Of a stretch of 64,000 bases of DNA, positions 36,676-46,194 are shown piece after piece; positions within the stretch are counted from its first letter, which is position 1; each line of letters starts with the position of its first letter. The notes beneath the pieces were generated by a model. The model worked only from the letters and a program-made list of their open reading frames with translations. It was not told the DNA's origin and searched no databases. The translations under genes were made by a program, and so were the position numbers. This stretch comes from Palsa-504 sp963753195 (GTDB lineage Bacteria; Actinomycetota; Actinomycetes; Streptosporangiales; Streptosporangiaceae), in assembly GCA_963753195.1 (NCBI GenBank), contig CAVWBH010000001.1, forward strand, positions 1,054,001 through 1,118,000, in the 5' to 3' direction.

Positions 36676-37286
36676 GCACGAGCGACGCGATGACGGGGAG
36701 CCCACGAGGAGCAGGCCGGGCCGGCCGCCCCCGCGACGCCGCGGCCAGCAAGGACGCCCTGCTCCAGGCGGCCCAGTCCCTCTTCGGCCAGCAGGGGTTC
36801 GAGGGCACGACGATCCGGGAGATCGGCGAGCGGGCCGGGGTCGACGCCGCCCTCATCGCCCGCTACTTCGGCAGCAAGGCCGACCTCTACATCGCGGCGG
36901 TGGCGGCCGAGGATGCCGGCGGGACCCCCAGCGAGTACGAGGGACTGGAACAGATAGCCGACGTGATGGTAACCCGGGCCGACCAGCGCGGCCCCGGCCC
37001 GATCGTTCAGGCCATCGTCCGTTCTGACACCTCCGCCGAGATCCGCGACGCCGCCCTGAACCGCCTGGCCCGGCGCCTGGTCGGCCCCACGGTCGCCAAC
37101 ATGAAAGCGCAGGGCGTCGACCGCCCGCAGCTGCGGGCGCAGGTCGCGATCTCCGCGCTGGTCGGTATCAGCCTCGGGCGCTCACTGGGATGGTTCGAGG
37201 AGATCCGATCGGTGCCCCGCGACGACCTCGTCGCCCTCATCGTCGACGCCCTCGGCGCGATCACCGGGAACGGTCCCGAACGCTAG
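36672..37286 (+). CDS. TetR-family regulator of the MFS exporter
   Basis: 204 aa from GTG 36672, which overlaps the exporter's TGA by four bases. The HTH is ALLQAAQSLFGQQGFEGTTI and IGERAGVDAALIARYFGSKA; residues ~95-200 are a helical domain of the TetR_C_17 kind (RADQRGPGPIVQAIVRSDTS). Exporter followed by its own TetR repressor in one operon implies feedback: the compound exported is probably the inducer. Confidence 0.87.
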   Translation: MSTSDAMTGSPRGAGRAGRPRDAAASKDALLQAAQSLFGQQGFEGTTIREIGERAGVDAALIARYFGSKADLYIAAVAAEDAGGTPSEYEGLEQIADVMVTRADQRGPGPIVQAIVRSDTSAEIRDAALNRLARRLVGPTVANMKAQGVDRPQLRAQVAISALVGISLGRSLGWFEEIRSVPRDDLVALIVDALGAITGNGPER

Positions 37287-37460
37287 TAGCTGGCCGTTTG
37301 GGACCAGCGGCTGCACGCCGGCGCCGCTACTGCGGGCCTGTCGGTCGCGCCCGCACACCTGCCTGCGCCCTGACCGAAGCTCACCCCGCAGTCGCCGATT
37401 CCGTGCACGCAGGGAGCGAATGACGCTCTGGATAGGTTTCTGGCCAACCAAGGAGTGGGT

Positions 37461-38141
37461 TCAGTCACCTTTTCGTGCGGCGAGCCGCGTGGCTGTCCAC
37501 TCCCGTTCTTGCTCTGGTGTCGGCGGTTGCGGTGGTGGTGGCGTCATCGCCGCCACCGGGGTTCCGAGGCCCGCGCTGGCGCGGAAGGTGGCGATGCGGC
37601 GGCCGTACTGCACAGCGATCCGGGGCTCGGAGACAATATCCGGGCCGAGGCGGGCCGTCAGCTGCTCAAGCTGCTCCACGACGATGACGAAGCCGCCGAA
37701 CGTGGCGTGATCGCCCGAAACGCGGTTGCTCTGGGCGATCTCGACGAGCACCTCTCCGAGCCGGATGAAGCCGACACTGAACCCGGCTGAGCCGCGCACG
37801 CTCGCGAGCGGTTCGCTGGTGGCCGCTTCGATGGCATCGGCGGTGCGCAGCAGTGAGGTCGTGGCTACCGTGATCAGTTCCAGCCTTATTGCGCCCATTT
37901 CGTGGTCCGGTGCAGGGCCGGTAGGCGCTGGCGCTTCTGCGGTCGGCAGGCCGTCGATGTCGGTGACCGTACGCGAGGCGGCCGGAAGCCCGGCCAGGCC
38001 CCATCGCGCCAGTCCCTGCTCATGCGGAGCGAACCGCAACGTCACCGCGCCGACTCGTGCCGTCTGGCCGTCGACGGTCATTCCGACTTTCTGCCACGCG
38101 GAGGCGGAGGTCCCCAGCACCAGCTCCGATACCGCGGTCAC
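37461..38141 (-). CDS. VOC/glyoxalase-like protein
   Basis: 226 aa from GTG 38141. Two VOC-like halves: WQKVGMTVDGQTARVGAVTL and GFSVGFIRLGEVLVEIAQSN with FGGFVIVVEQLEQLTARLGP, EPRIAVQYGRRIATFRASAG, GTPVAAMTP. The EPRxAVQxGRRIATxRxxAGLGxPVAxMTP ending is typical of one actinomycete VOC group. The C-terminus is Pro/Glu-rich. The function is unknown. GTG overlaps the stop of a possible upstream ORF by four bases. Confidence 0.6.
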   Translation of the reverse strand: MTAVSELVLGTSASAWQKVGMTVDGQTARVGAVTLRFAPHEQGLARWGLAGLPAASRTVTDIDGLPTAEAPAPTGPAPDHEMGAIRLELITVATTSLLRTADAIEAATSEPLASVRGSAGFSVGFIRLGEVLVEIAQSNRVSGDHATFGGFVIVVEQLEQLTARLGPDIVSEPRIAVQYGRRIATFRASAGLGTPVAAMTPPPPQPPTPEQEREWTATRLAARKGD

Positions 38142-38341
38142 AGTGCGGACCCCGCGATGTCGGTAGCGGCTCCTAGCGCAGCTGGTCCTGGTTCCCGCTG
38201 CTTGACGGGACCTGCCGCGATCAGGCGGGTGGCGTATTCGGTGGTTTCCTCAATGATGACGTCGGCTTCCTTGCAGCTCGTGGCGGTGGCAACGCTAATC
38301 CGTGCTCCTCTGGAGCCTACGGCAGCCTGTGGATGCGCCAT
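38138..38341 (-). CDS. possible 67-aa ORF coupled to the VOC gene
   Basis: ATG 38341 to TGA 38138, ending in a GTGA overlap with the VOC start, the spacing of a real coupled pair. The middle part (SCKEADVIIEETTEYATRLI) has helical character; the ends are low-complexity. No homology is recognised. The N-terminal part may be untranslated: GAGGAG lies within the ORF. Confidence 0.3.
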   Translation of the reverse strand: MAHPQAAVGSRGARISVATATSCKEADVIIEETTEYATRLIAAGPVKQREPGPAALGAATDIAGSAL

Positions 38342-38384
38342 GCCCGTGCCCGGCGAACGGAATCCACGTTACGTCCAGGCTTCC

Positions 38385-39299
38385 TCAATCGGCCCGGCCA
38401 TCCCAGAACGCCGAACCGCCACTGAGGTACTCGGCATGCAGCAGCGGAGCCACACCAACCGGCACCGTGTAGCGCCCGAGCGTCTCCCGGAAGGCCTCGT
38501 CGATCGCGGCCACCGTCCACTCGCCCTGCAGCACCGGCTCGCGCACCGCGGGATGGGCGACCACGGCCAGGTTCTGGCCTTCGATCCTGACGATCTGACC
38601 GTTGATCGCCGAGGCCGCGTCGGACAGGAGAAACACCACGGCCGGGGCATTGACCTCGGGGTCGGGGCTACCCGAGCTGTCTATCGTGCCGAGATTGTGG
38701 CGGTGGTAGAACTCCGAGGTCGCCTCGCCCATGCGGGTGCGGCCCAGCGGCGACACCGCGTTGACCCGGACACCGGAGCTTGCGGCTTCCATGGACCAGG
38801 TGTAGGTGAGGGAGGCGACGGCCCCCTTGGTGGCGCCGTAGACGGACATGTGAGGAATCCCGAAGTGGGCGCCCGAGGTGACGTTGACGATGGAGCCGAA
38901 ACCCTGGGAGACCATGCGGCGCAGGGCGAAGGTCCCGCACGCCATCACGCCGATCACATTGGTCCGGACCAGGTCATCTACGTGGGCCCGGTCGAGCTCC
39001 CACCCGTCGGCCATGGAGAAACGGCCGGCGTTATTGACCAGGCCGTGGATGGCGCCGAACTCGGTGACGCAGCGATCGATGACCGACTCAGCCCCGGCCC
39101 AGTCGCCGACATCGGCTACCGCGGTGACCGCCGTGCCGCCGTCTCGGACGATCTCCTTCGTGACCGCCTCGGCCACGTCGGCGTCGATGTCGTTGACCAC
39201 CACCGACGCCCCCTCCCGGGACGCCAGGTGCGCGTAGGCCCGGCCGATGCCGCGTCCCGCACCGGTGACGATCACCGCTTTGCCCTCGAGATATGCCAT
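38385..39299 (-). CDS. short-chain dehydrogenase/reductase
   Basis: 304 aa from ATG 39299, with GAGGTG ahead. SDR motifs: VIVTGAGRGIGRAYAHLASR, VVVNDIDADVAEAV (Asp after β2, so NAD(H) is preferred), GLVNNAGRFSM, Ser in IVNVTSGAHFG, YGATKGAVASLTYTW, VNAVSPLGRTRMGE. It is longer than a minimal SDR because of a C-terminal extension (VAAIDEAFRETLGRYTVPVG), resembling hydroxysteroid/3-hydroxyacyl-CoA dehydrogenases of MaoC-less multifunctional type. It lies within a run of CoA-type catabolic genes on this strand. Confidence 0.86.
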   Translation of the reverse strand: MAYLEGKAVIVTGAGRGIGRAYAHLASREGASVVVNDIDADVAEAVTKEIVRDGGTAVTAVADVGDWAGAESVIDRCVTEFGAIHGLVNNAGRFSMADGWELDRAHVDDLVRTNVIGVMACGTFALRRMVSQGFGSIVNVTSGAHFGIPHMSVYGATKGAVASLTYTWSMEAASSGVRVNAVSPLGRTRMGEATSEFYHRHNLGTIDSSGSPDPEVNAPAVVFLLSDAASAINGQIVRIEGQNLAVVAHPAVREPVLQGEWTVAAIDEAFRETLGRYTVPVGVAPLLHAEYLSGGSAFWDGRAD

Positions 39300-39528
39300 C
39301 GACCTCACCCCTCGGTGCTCCGATCCCCTGTGCTCCCGGCGGGAACTCAAGTAGGGCGATCATATTTGCGGCCCCGGCGGAACAAAACAGCCGGAAGGTC
39401 GCAGAAGCAGCCGGGGACCCTACAGGTGAAGCGCATGGGCTGTATCTGCGTGCCCATGCCGACACAAGCGGCACAGAAAATCGTTCCCGGGGCGGGTGGT
39501 GTCGCGCTGGCCGAGATGGCCCGTTCGG

Positions 39529-40473
39529 CTATGGGAGCAAGACGATCTTCCCGAGTTTCCCAGGGGTGCTGAACGCCTCGTAAGCGGTGCTCGCTTCGTC
39601 GAGGGGATACGCCTGCGCGATCGGCACAGTGATCTTCCCGCTCGCGACGAAGGGAAGTACCTCCCGTTCGACAGCGCGGGTCGCGGACGCCTTCTCCTCC
39701 AGAGGACGCGTGCGCAAGGTGCTACCGCGAACGGTTGCGCGCTTGGAGAAGAGCTGCATGAAGTCGAGCTTGGCCTCCGTGCCCGCGACCGCGCCGATGA
39801 TCAGCATCCGCCCCCACTGGTTCAGCGACCGCAGGTTTGACTCGAAGTTGATCGCGCCGACAACCTCCAAGATCACATCGTAGGGACCATTCGCCTCTGC
39901 CTCAGACGGATCGATCGCCTCGGCCGCACCGAGGCCCACAAGCGCCTCCCGGTGGCCAGGATTACGGACCGAGGCAATCACCTCGGCACCTGCGGCGGCG
40001 GCGATCTGCACACCCGCGACACCGACACCGCCAGCGGCGCCGCTGACAAGGACCCGATCCCCCGGACTCAGCCCGCCTTGCGTGCGGAGCGCGTCGTGTG
40101 CGGTGATGAACGCCTCGGGAAACCCGCCGGCCTGCTCCCAAGTGAGCGAATCCGGCACAGGCATCAGCTGACGCTCGTGTACCGACAGGAACTCCGCCTG
40201 ACCGCCTCCGCCCACGACGCCCATCACCCGGTCCCCGAGGACGAAACGCGTCGCCGAGGGGCCGATGGCCACCACCTCACCAGCCACGTCAAGGCCGGGA
40301 ATGTCAGCCGGCGAGCCAGCGGGCGCGGGATAGCCACCCCTTCTCTGCCCCAGGTCCGCGTTGTTCACACCCGCACCATGGACGCGCACGAGAACCTCAC
40401 CCACCCCCGGCTCCGGATCCGGGTGCTCACGGATGGCCAGGACCCCACCGGGCTCTACGGTTACTGCTCTCAT
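39529..40473 (-). CDS. zinc-independent quinone oxidoreductase (MDR superfamily)
   Basis: 314 aa from ATG 40473, with GGAAGG upstream; the open frame above it is not coding. GroES-like part GEVLVRVHGAGVNNADLGQR, then PAGSPADIPGLDVAGEVVAI; NADPH motif VLVSGAAGGVGVAGVQIAAA (AAxxGVG), SVRNPGHREALVGLGAAEAI. The zinc-binding Cys residues are absent, placing it with QOR/PIG3-type NADPH:quinone reductases. PIG3-like hallmarks continue: GRMLIIGAVAGTEAKLDFMQ, GSTLRTRPLEEKA. Confidence 0.87.
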   Translation of the reverse strand: MRAVTVEPGGVLAIREHPDPEPGVGEVLVRVHGAGVNNADLGQRRGGYPAPAGSPADIPGLDVAGEVVAIGPSATRFVLGDRVMGVVGGGGQAEFLSVHERQLMPVPDSLTWEQAGGFPEAFITAHDALRTQGGLSPGDRVLVSGAAGGVGVAGVQIAAAAGAEVIASVRNPGHREALVGLGAAEAIDPSEAEANGPYDVILEVVGAINFESNLRSLNQWGRMLIIGAVAGTEAKLDFMQLFSKRATVRGSTLRTRPLEEKASATRAVEREVLPFVASGKITVPIAQAYPLDEASTAYEAFSTPGKLGKIVLLP

Positions 40474-40567
40474 CACACACGACCTTCCCGCACCGCCAAC
40501 TGTTCGCGCGGCGACCTTCTCAGCGCCTACTTCTAGTAAGCAGCATGTTGACATGGGCACGATCGCT

Positions 40568-40960
40568 TCAGAAGTAGCCATCGCGCCCGGCCCGGTCCAG
40601 CACCGTGCCGTCGGCCGCAACCAGCCGCCATTCGCCCGGTTCCAGCGGCGCGGCCACGAGCGGGACGCCGAACAGCTGCGTGGGCTGGTGCTCAACCTGG
40701 TCGCCTTCGTCCGGGTAGTCCGGCTCCAGCAGGCGCGATACCGCCGTCAGGACCGCGGGGTGGGCTTCCAGGCGGGTGCCGCCCGGGCATCCCCTCAGCC
40801 GGTCGGCCAGGGCCTTCGCCTTCGCTTCGTCTTCGGTCCAGCCCGGGCAGTCGGCGGCAGTCTGCCAAAAGTGCGGGTAGAACTCGTGCGGGCCGTGCGC
40901 GGCTACCGACTCGTCGGTGCCGCGCCAGGCGCCCCGGCAAGCGGGAGAGCGGAGGTGCAT
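40568..40960 (-). CDS. hypothetical protein
   Basis: 130 aa from ATG 40960, with GGAAGG at eight bases. The sequence looks like a real soluble fold with host codon bias (FYPHFWQTAADCPGWTEDEA, LRGCPGGTRLEAHPAVLTAV, LFGVPLVAAPLEPGEWRLVA), but I know no family. Cys residues at CRGAW, DCPGW and GCPGG could be paired. It stands alone between the quinone oxidoreductase and the CoA-transferase. Confidence 0.5.
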   Translation of the reverse strand: MHLRSPACRGAWRGTDESVAAHGPHEFYPHFWQTAADCPGWTEDEAKAKALADRLRGCPGGTRLEAHPAVLTAVSRLLEPDYPDEGDQVEHQPTQLFGVPLVAAPLEPGEWRLVAADGTVLDRAGRDGYF

Positions 40961-41037
40961 GCCGTCTACCCTTCCTGCTGCTCAGCGGCTTGCGCAAGCC
41001 GTCCCCTGGTCGTCTGCCGCGGCCTGGCGCGGATCAC

Positions 41038-42261
41038 TCAGTCTTCCTGCACGCTGGCAGCACCATCCGCTACGAGGGCGGCGATCTCCTCGGCTGTGTA
41101 CCCGACCTCCGCGAGAACCTCCACGGTATGTTCGGATCGGCGGGGAGCCGGACGTCGCACCGAGACAGGCGTAGCGTCGAGAATCATGCCTGGACCGACC
41201 ACCCGATAGCTCCCGATCGCCGGATGCTCAGCGAGCCTGATCATGCCGCGATGCAACGACCCATTTTCGAGAATCTCCTCGATGTCCGGAACGGGATTGG
41301 CGGGGATGCCCTCGCTCTCGCAGAGCTCAAGCCATTCGCTGGTCGTGCGTTCGGCTGCGACGGCGGCAAGTTCGGCGTAGACGCGCTCGGCATTCAGCAG
41401 CCGCATAGCACGGTCGCTGAACCACGGCTCGTCCAGCATTTCTTCACGCCCGACCGCCGCGAAGAGCCGACGCCACTGACTGTCGGTATATGGCATAAGC
41501 GCGATGTAGCCGTCAAGCGTCCGGTGGGGTCCGCGTGTTGTCGTCATAATCCGGCTATAGCCTGCGGGCTCGCCCGGAACGGCCGCCCTGGAGAGGTGCT
41601 CGACGAGCGTGAACGCAAGGACCGCGTCGAACATCGGTACCTCGATGCGCTGGCCTTTCCCGGTTCGCTCGCGGAATAGGAGGGCGGCCAGCACCGCCTG
41701 GACGATCGTCTGGCCCGCGACCTTGTCTGCGATGAGGGATGGCAGGAACGCGGTCCTGCCCACAGTGCTCTCGGTGAGATGCGGAAGCCCGGTCGCCGCC
41801 TGGATGATGTCATCGTAGGCAGGCCGGTTCTCCTCGGCAGTGCCCGACCGGAACCCTTGCGCCTGGCAGTACACCAAGCCGGGCCGCGTGAGGCCGACAT
41901 CCTGGTAGGCCAGCCCCAGCCGCGCCAACGGTCCCGGGCGGAGATTAGTCACCAACACATCACAGGTGTCAAGTATCCGAAGAAATGCCTCGCGGCCTGC
42001 TGGGGCCTTGAGGTCGAGGGACACGGCCCGCTTGTTGCGATTGATGTTGAGGGCAACCCCGGACAGCTCTGCATGAGGGCCGCCGCCCATAATGCGGTTG
42101 GTGTCGCCCTGCTCTGTCTCCACTTTGATTACGTCGGCGCCGAGGTCACCGAGAATCTGCGTGCTGTATGGCCCCATGATGACCGAGGTAAGGTCGAGGA
42201 CGCGAATCCCTTCCAGCGCCCCCTGTGATGCCTGATTATCATTGATGCGCGTGGCTTCCAT
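41038..42261 (-). CDS. CaiB/BaiF family III CoA-transferase
   Basis: 407 aa. Family features: GIRVLDLTSVIMGPYSTQIL, GDLGADVIKVETEQGDTNR, ALNINRNKRAVSLDLKAPAG, DVLVTNLRPGPLARLGL, and the catalytic Asp in RPAYDDIIQAATGL, then TGKGQRIEVPMFDAVLAF. It moves CoA between carboxylic acids through an aspartyl-CoA intermediate. Together with the next gene, an acyl-CoA dehydrogenase on the same strand, it suggests activation and oxidation of an unusual acid, though the 355-base gap leaves the operon doubtful. Confidence 0.9.
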   Translation of the reverse strand: MEATRINDNQASQGALEGIRVLDLTSVIMGPYSTQILGDLGADVIKVETEQGDTNRIMGGGPHAELSGVALNINRNKRAVSLDLKAPAGREAFLRILDTCDVLVTNLRPGPLARLGLAYQDVGLTRPGLVYCQAQGFRSGTAEENRPAYDDIIQAATGLPHLTESTVGRTAFLPSLIADKVAGQTIVQAVLAALLFRERTGKGQRIEVPMFDAVLAFTLVEHLSRAAVPGEPAGYSRIMTTTRGPHRTLDGYIALMPYTDSQWRRLFAAVGREEMLDEPWFSDRAMRLLNAERVYAELAAVAAERTTSEWLELCESEGIPANPVPDIEEILENGSLHRGMIRLAEHPAIGSYRVVGPGMILDATPVSVRRPAPRRSEHTVEVLAEVGYTAEEIAALVADGAASVQED

Positions 42262-42616
42262 TCCCGGCCTCCCGCAGCGATCTGAGCACCTGGTCGGCCG
42301 CCAAACCGCAAACGCGGCGACGCCCTGTCATATTCTCCGTCCGCTGGAGGGTCTCCTGGCCGTAGTAGAACCAGTGAAAAGCCTCAGCGGCGAACACCGC
42401 GTCGGTCGAAGACCTGGGAGCGGAAGCTCCTGCCCCATCCCGTTTCGCATATCTGCCGTCGGGGACCGCGCCATGAGCTCCCGCCGCTTTGCCTCAGCAG
42501 GTTCGACAGCAACGACGTGCGCAAATGCGGAACCCGGCACTGGTCGGCATCACCCGCTATGGGACAGCCCGGACCAGCCGAGCAAACGTTTCCTTAGCTG
42601 GCCCAAGGCCGTCAGG

Positions 42617-43834
42617 TCAGGCCGCGGCCGTGGCGTCCCGGCCCTGCAGGAACACCTTGCGGCCGGGGTAATCGGGCCGCGGGAGCCCCAGGTGCTGCTG
42701 GGCGATGATCGTCCGGAACACCTCATTGGTGCCGCCGTAGGTCGCGGTCACCTGGACCGCCCGGTGGGCGTGCTCGACCACGCCGTCGGCGATGGCGCCG
42801 TCCGCGCCGAAGGGCAGGACCGCCTGCGGGCCGATCAGGTCGATCAGCCGCTCGGCACCCGTGATCGCGGTGTCGGCGCCCTTGATCCGGCCCATCGGCC
42901 CCGGCGTGTCCGCGGCCGCCTCGATCTCCACCAGAAGACGCCCGAACCCGGCCATGAACACCTTGTCCTCGGCCATCGTGGACCCGTCCCCGGCCGGAGC
43001 GTCCTTGGCCCACCGCGCCGCGGCCTCCACGGCAAACTTCAAGTGCCGCATGTGGGCGACGCCGACGCTGAGGTCGTCGAGCTTGCTGAGCTCCTCGCCG
43101 ATGCTGTGCTCGATGTCCAGCGGGCCGTGCAGGACCGACCAGCCGTTGTTGACCTCCCCGATGCGGTACCGGTCGGAGAGGCGGACATCGCTGTAGTACG
43201 TAATATTGGTCCGCTCGCCGAGGGTGGGCAGCGCCTGGACCTCGATTCCCGGGGCGTCAATCGGGACCAGGAACATGGTCAGGCCCTTGTGCTTGGGCAG
43301 CGTCGGGTCGGTCCGCGTGATCAGGAAGATGTACTCGCAGTTGTGGGCGCCACTGGTGAAGATCTTCTGCCCGTTGATGACCCATTCGTCGCCATCACGC
43401 ACCGCCCGCGTCTTCGCCCCGGCGATATCCGACCCGCCATCCGGCTCGCTATAGCCCAGGGCAAAACGGACCTCACCGCGGGCCACCTTCGGCTTCAGCT
43501 CCGCGACCAGCCCCGGATCCCCGGATGCCCCCACCGCCGACCACACCATGCCCGCGTCGCCCGGGCCCGCGACCGGCGCATTCCTCCTCGCCAGCTCGGT
43601 TTCGAGGATCTTGACGGACACGTCGTCCAGCTCAGCGCCGCCGTCCTCCTTCTTCCATCGCGGCATGGCCCAGCCTCTGGCGCCCATGGCCAGTTGCACC
43701 CCCCGGTCGTAGAGGTTCCCCGTCTCGCGGGCCCTCGCGTAGACCTCCTCGGTCAGATGCTCATCCAGGAACGCCCGGACCTCGGCGGCGAAGGCCTGCT
43801 GGGCCTCGGTGAAGACAACAGCTGAGAACTCCAT
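42617..43834 (-). CDS. acyl-CoA dehydrogenase
   Basis: 405 aa. ACAD fold: FTEAQQAFAAEVRAFLDEHL, ARGWAMPRWKKEDGGAELDD, FAD/substrate loop ALGYSEPDGGSDIAGAKTRA, VINGQKIFTSGAHNCEYIFL, LSDRYRIGEVNNGWSVLHGP, ITGAERLIDLIGPQAVLPFG, and the C-terminal QVTATYGGTNEVFRTIIAQQ (YGGTNE type). The usual catalytic Glu in helix G is not obvious; ACADs of steroid- or bile-acid-type pathways often differ there. The C-terminal tail GRKVFLQGRDATAAA is ordinary. Confidence 0.9.
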   Translation of the reverse strand: MEFSAVVFTEAQQAFAAEVRAFLDEHLTEEVYARARETGNLYDRGVQLAMGARGWAMPRWKKEDGGAELDDVSVKILETELARRNAPVAGPGDAGMVWSAVGASGDPGLVAELKPKVARGEVRFALGYSEPDGGSDIAGAKTRAVRDGDEWVINGQKIFTSGAHNCEYIFLITRTDPTLPKHKGLTMFLVPIDAPGIEVQALPTLGERTNITYYSDVRLSDRYRIGEVNNGWSVLHGPLDIEHSIGEELSKLDDLSVGVAHMRHLKFAVEAAARWAKDAPAGDGSTMAEDKVFMAGFGRLLVEIEAAADTPGPMGRIKGADTAITGAERLIDLIGPQAVLPFGADGAIADGVVEHAHRAVQVTATYGGTNEVFRTIIAQQHLGLPRPDYPGRKVFLQGRDATAAA

Positions 43835-44329
43835 GCTCTGACACTCCTAACTACTAGCTCCTGAATCCATAGGCCTACCAGCCCGTATCCTCCAGAGGCA
43901 ACGGCGCTGGCGTATCCCGAAGATCGCCATTCTGAGATCAGGCAGGAGCGCGTGGGAATCGTGATCAGCGCATCCAGCCCAGCGGCATAGTCGCGCTGAA
44001 GACGACTCCGGCGAGAAGGACGCCACCCAGGCACCCGGCCCACGCCGATCTTCATACCGCGGAACGTAACTCTGGCTCCGCCTTCCGTCTAGGTCAGAGC
44101 CGAGCGGGAACGTTTAAATGGCGGTTCCCAGCTTGTAAGCAAAGTCCGTGTCGTGGCTAGGCCCACGCTACGAGCCGCCTGACGCGGCATCGAGCTGCGA
44201 TTATCGTGGCTGGTAGTTGCCTGGCATGGCCTAGCGTCTGCGGTCGTTGGCTCTTGGTTTGGCTCTTGGAGTCCTGCGGGCGATACAGGGCCAACTGGCG
44301 GACGCGCCACGTCGACCAGGCGAACCCGC

Positions 44330-44575
44330 GGCTTGATCATGGTGAGCCACTCTTCGTCGCGCGCCGGTGACAGACAGACTTGACGCCTGGCGGAGGCGGA
44401 CCACGACGGCCCGGGTATAGGCACCTTAGAGCGGCCTGCTCGGTCGGAGTTGCCCGCGCGCTCTGACCGCCCGCCGGTAGCGGGCGTTCAGCGAATCGAT
44501 CGCATTCATGGAGCACTGCACGATGCGAATCTCCACGTCGTAGTCCAGGACCGGAGTGAACTACGCTCACGCGTT
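44330..44575 (-). pseudogene. IS256-family transposase remnant
   Basis: On the minus strand, one frame reads PVLDYDVEIR and then CSMNAIDSLNARYRRAVRAR followed by GQL; these match the conserved C-terminal region of mutator-type (IS256) transposases, which reads like CTTNAIESLNARYRRAxRARG. The frame then breaks, and the next conserved bit, TPTEQAALRCLYPGRRG, continues in a different frame. Everything before and after is gone. The surrounding gap (43,835-44,799) holds no other credible gene. Confidence 0.72.
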
Positions 44576-44799
44576 CTCCCATCAGCGGATCAACGCCCCG
44601 CGGCGGCTGGCCCGTTTATTCGCCAGGTTGCCGAGCGCCGCCCGGGCCGGCCGGGCGTTCACCCGCCGTGTAGGTCCTTTGGGATCGGACCAGTGACGTC
44701 CTCTGTGTGAATGGAGTTCGGTCATTTTCCAGCGGGGGAATTTCTGGTGAAGGTCAGGGTGCTCTCATATGGCGTCAGGGCAGGAAGGACGGAGACGAG

Positions 44800-45750
44800 A
44801 TGCAAAGGCGACGGATCGGCTCGCTCGAGGTGACGGTTGTCGGCATCGGCTGCGATAACTTCGGCGGCCGTATGGACGAGGCTCGCACTCGGGAAGTCGT
44901 GAACGCCGCGCTCGATTCCGGCGTGAACTTCTTCGACACCGCCGACGTGTACCCAGTAGTACCGCCAGGTCTCTCCACGAGGAGCGAAGAGCTCATGGGC
45001 CTGGCGCTCAAAGGGCGCCGCGACGAGGCCGTGATTGCCACTAAGTTCGGCGCGAAGATCGACGACGGCCGTCCCGGGGGGGCTCGACCCGAGTACATCC
45101 GCAAGGCGCTGGATGCCAGCCTGAGCCGGCTCGCGACAGACCGCATCGACCTTTACCAGCTCCATAGCCCAGATCCAGCCACCCCCATTGCCGATACCCT
45201 CGGCACTCTCGGCGAGCTGGTCGATGCCGGCAAGATCATAGAGATCGGCTGTTCGAATTTCAATGTGGACCAGGTTCGCCAGGCGCAATCTGCACGGCAG
45301 ACCGGACGTCCCGGTTTCGTCAGCGTCCAGAACGAGTACAGCCTTCTCGTACGGAAAGACGAGCTGGACGTGCTCCCAGAGTGCGAGAGGACAGGTCTTG
45401 CCTATCTGCCCTATTTTCCGCTCTACAACGGCCTCCTCACAGGCAAGTACCGGCGCGGCGCAGATTACCCAAGAGGTACCCGCCTCACGACGACCTCGGC
45501 GGAGCAGCAGGCACGCGTATTCTCCGAACACAACCTCGACGTCGTCGAGGCACTCGTCAACTTTGCCGAGCAACGCGGGCACACCATCCTCGAACTGGCC
45601 TTTGCCTGCCTTTTGGCCCACCCCGCTCTCGCCTCAGTGATCGCAGGAGCCACGTCGGCCGAGCAGATCTCCGCGAACGTAGCAGCTAGCTCGTGGACCC
45701 TCACGCCCGAAGAGATCACCGAGATGGACCAGATAGCGCCTATTTCGTAA
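44800..45750 (+). CDS. aldo/keto reductase
   Basis: 316 aa from ATG 44800, with GGAG ahead. The TIM-barrel AKR tetrad is complete: Asp/Tyr in VNFFDTADVYPV, Lys in AVIATKFGAKID, His in LYQLHSPDPATPI. Further landmarks are EIGCSNFNVDQVRQA, FVSVQNEYSLLVR, LAYLPYFPLYNGLLTGKYRR and VIAGATSAEQISANVAA. It is an NADPH-dependent reductase of the AKR11/12-like group; the substrate is unknown. It stands alone between IS256 debris and the att site. Confidence 0.9.
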   Translation: MQRRRIGSLEVTVVGIGCDNFGGRMDEARTREVVNAALDSGVNFFDTADVYPVVPPGLSTRSEELMGLALKGRRDEAVIATKFGAKIDDGRPGGARPEYIRKALDASLSRLATDRIDLYQLHSPDPATPIADTLGTLGELVDAGKIIEIGCSNFNVDQVRQAQSARQTGRPGFVSVQNEYSLLVRKDELDVLPECERTGLAYLPYFPLYNGLLTGKYRRGADYPRGTRLTTTSAEQQARVFSEHNLDVVEALVNFAEQRGHTILELAFACLLAHPALASVIAGATSAEQISANVAASSWTLTPEEITEMDQIAPIS

Positions 45751-45838
45751 AGGAACCCCTCCATCCACCGAACAAGATCTTGCCGCCCGTTTCGTCGCTA
45801 ATCTGTCTTGCACCGCGCGGGAGGGAGGTCAGAACAGT

Positions 45839-45893
45839 GCGTTTGTACTGGTGGGCGCAACTGGGTTCGAACCAGTGACCCTTCGCTTGTAAG
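45839..45893 (-). repeat. att-like copy of the tRNA-Val 3' end
   Basis: 55 bases identical at 53 positions to 47112-47166. On the minus strand it covers the anticodon loop to the CCA end of tRNA-Val plus 10 flanking bases; the 5' half of the tRNA is absent. A displaced tRNA 3' end in direct orientation is the standard scar of integration by a tyrosine recombinase. Confidence 0.85.
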
Positions 45894-45992
45894 CGTAGGG
45901 CCATTATCGAATATCAGTGGCACTTCGTGATAGTGACGTGCTTGAACTAATTCGCCAGTGTCCGGAGAGGTCCGCAGACGGTCGTCTCGATT

Positions 45993-46012
45993 GTCACTCA
46001 GTTAGTCACTCA
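45993..46012. repeat. paired GTCACTCA arm-type sites, left
   Basis: GTCACTCA at 45993 and 46005, a 12-bp period, 100 bases inside the left att copy. The same pair with the same period occurs inside the right att copy. This is the pattern of integrase arm-binding sites. Confidence 0.6.
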
Positions 46013-46194
46013 GCGCCGAGCACGGTTCTGACGCTTAATCGTCAAACAAGTCAGAACTCAGGATGCCCGCTGCGTTAGACGGCGCGGAAAAGATAGGTCC
46101 CCTGGACGTATCCGTCAGTACGGCTCACGGTACCGCCCGAGAATGCCTTGTTCCTGTCCACAGCGCCCGTCTCAACGAAGACATACCCAAACAT

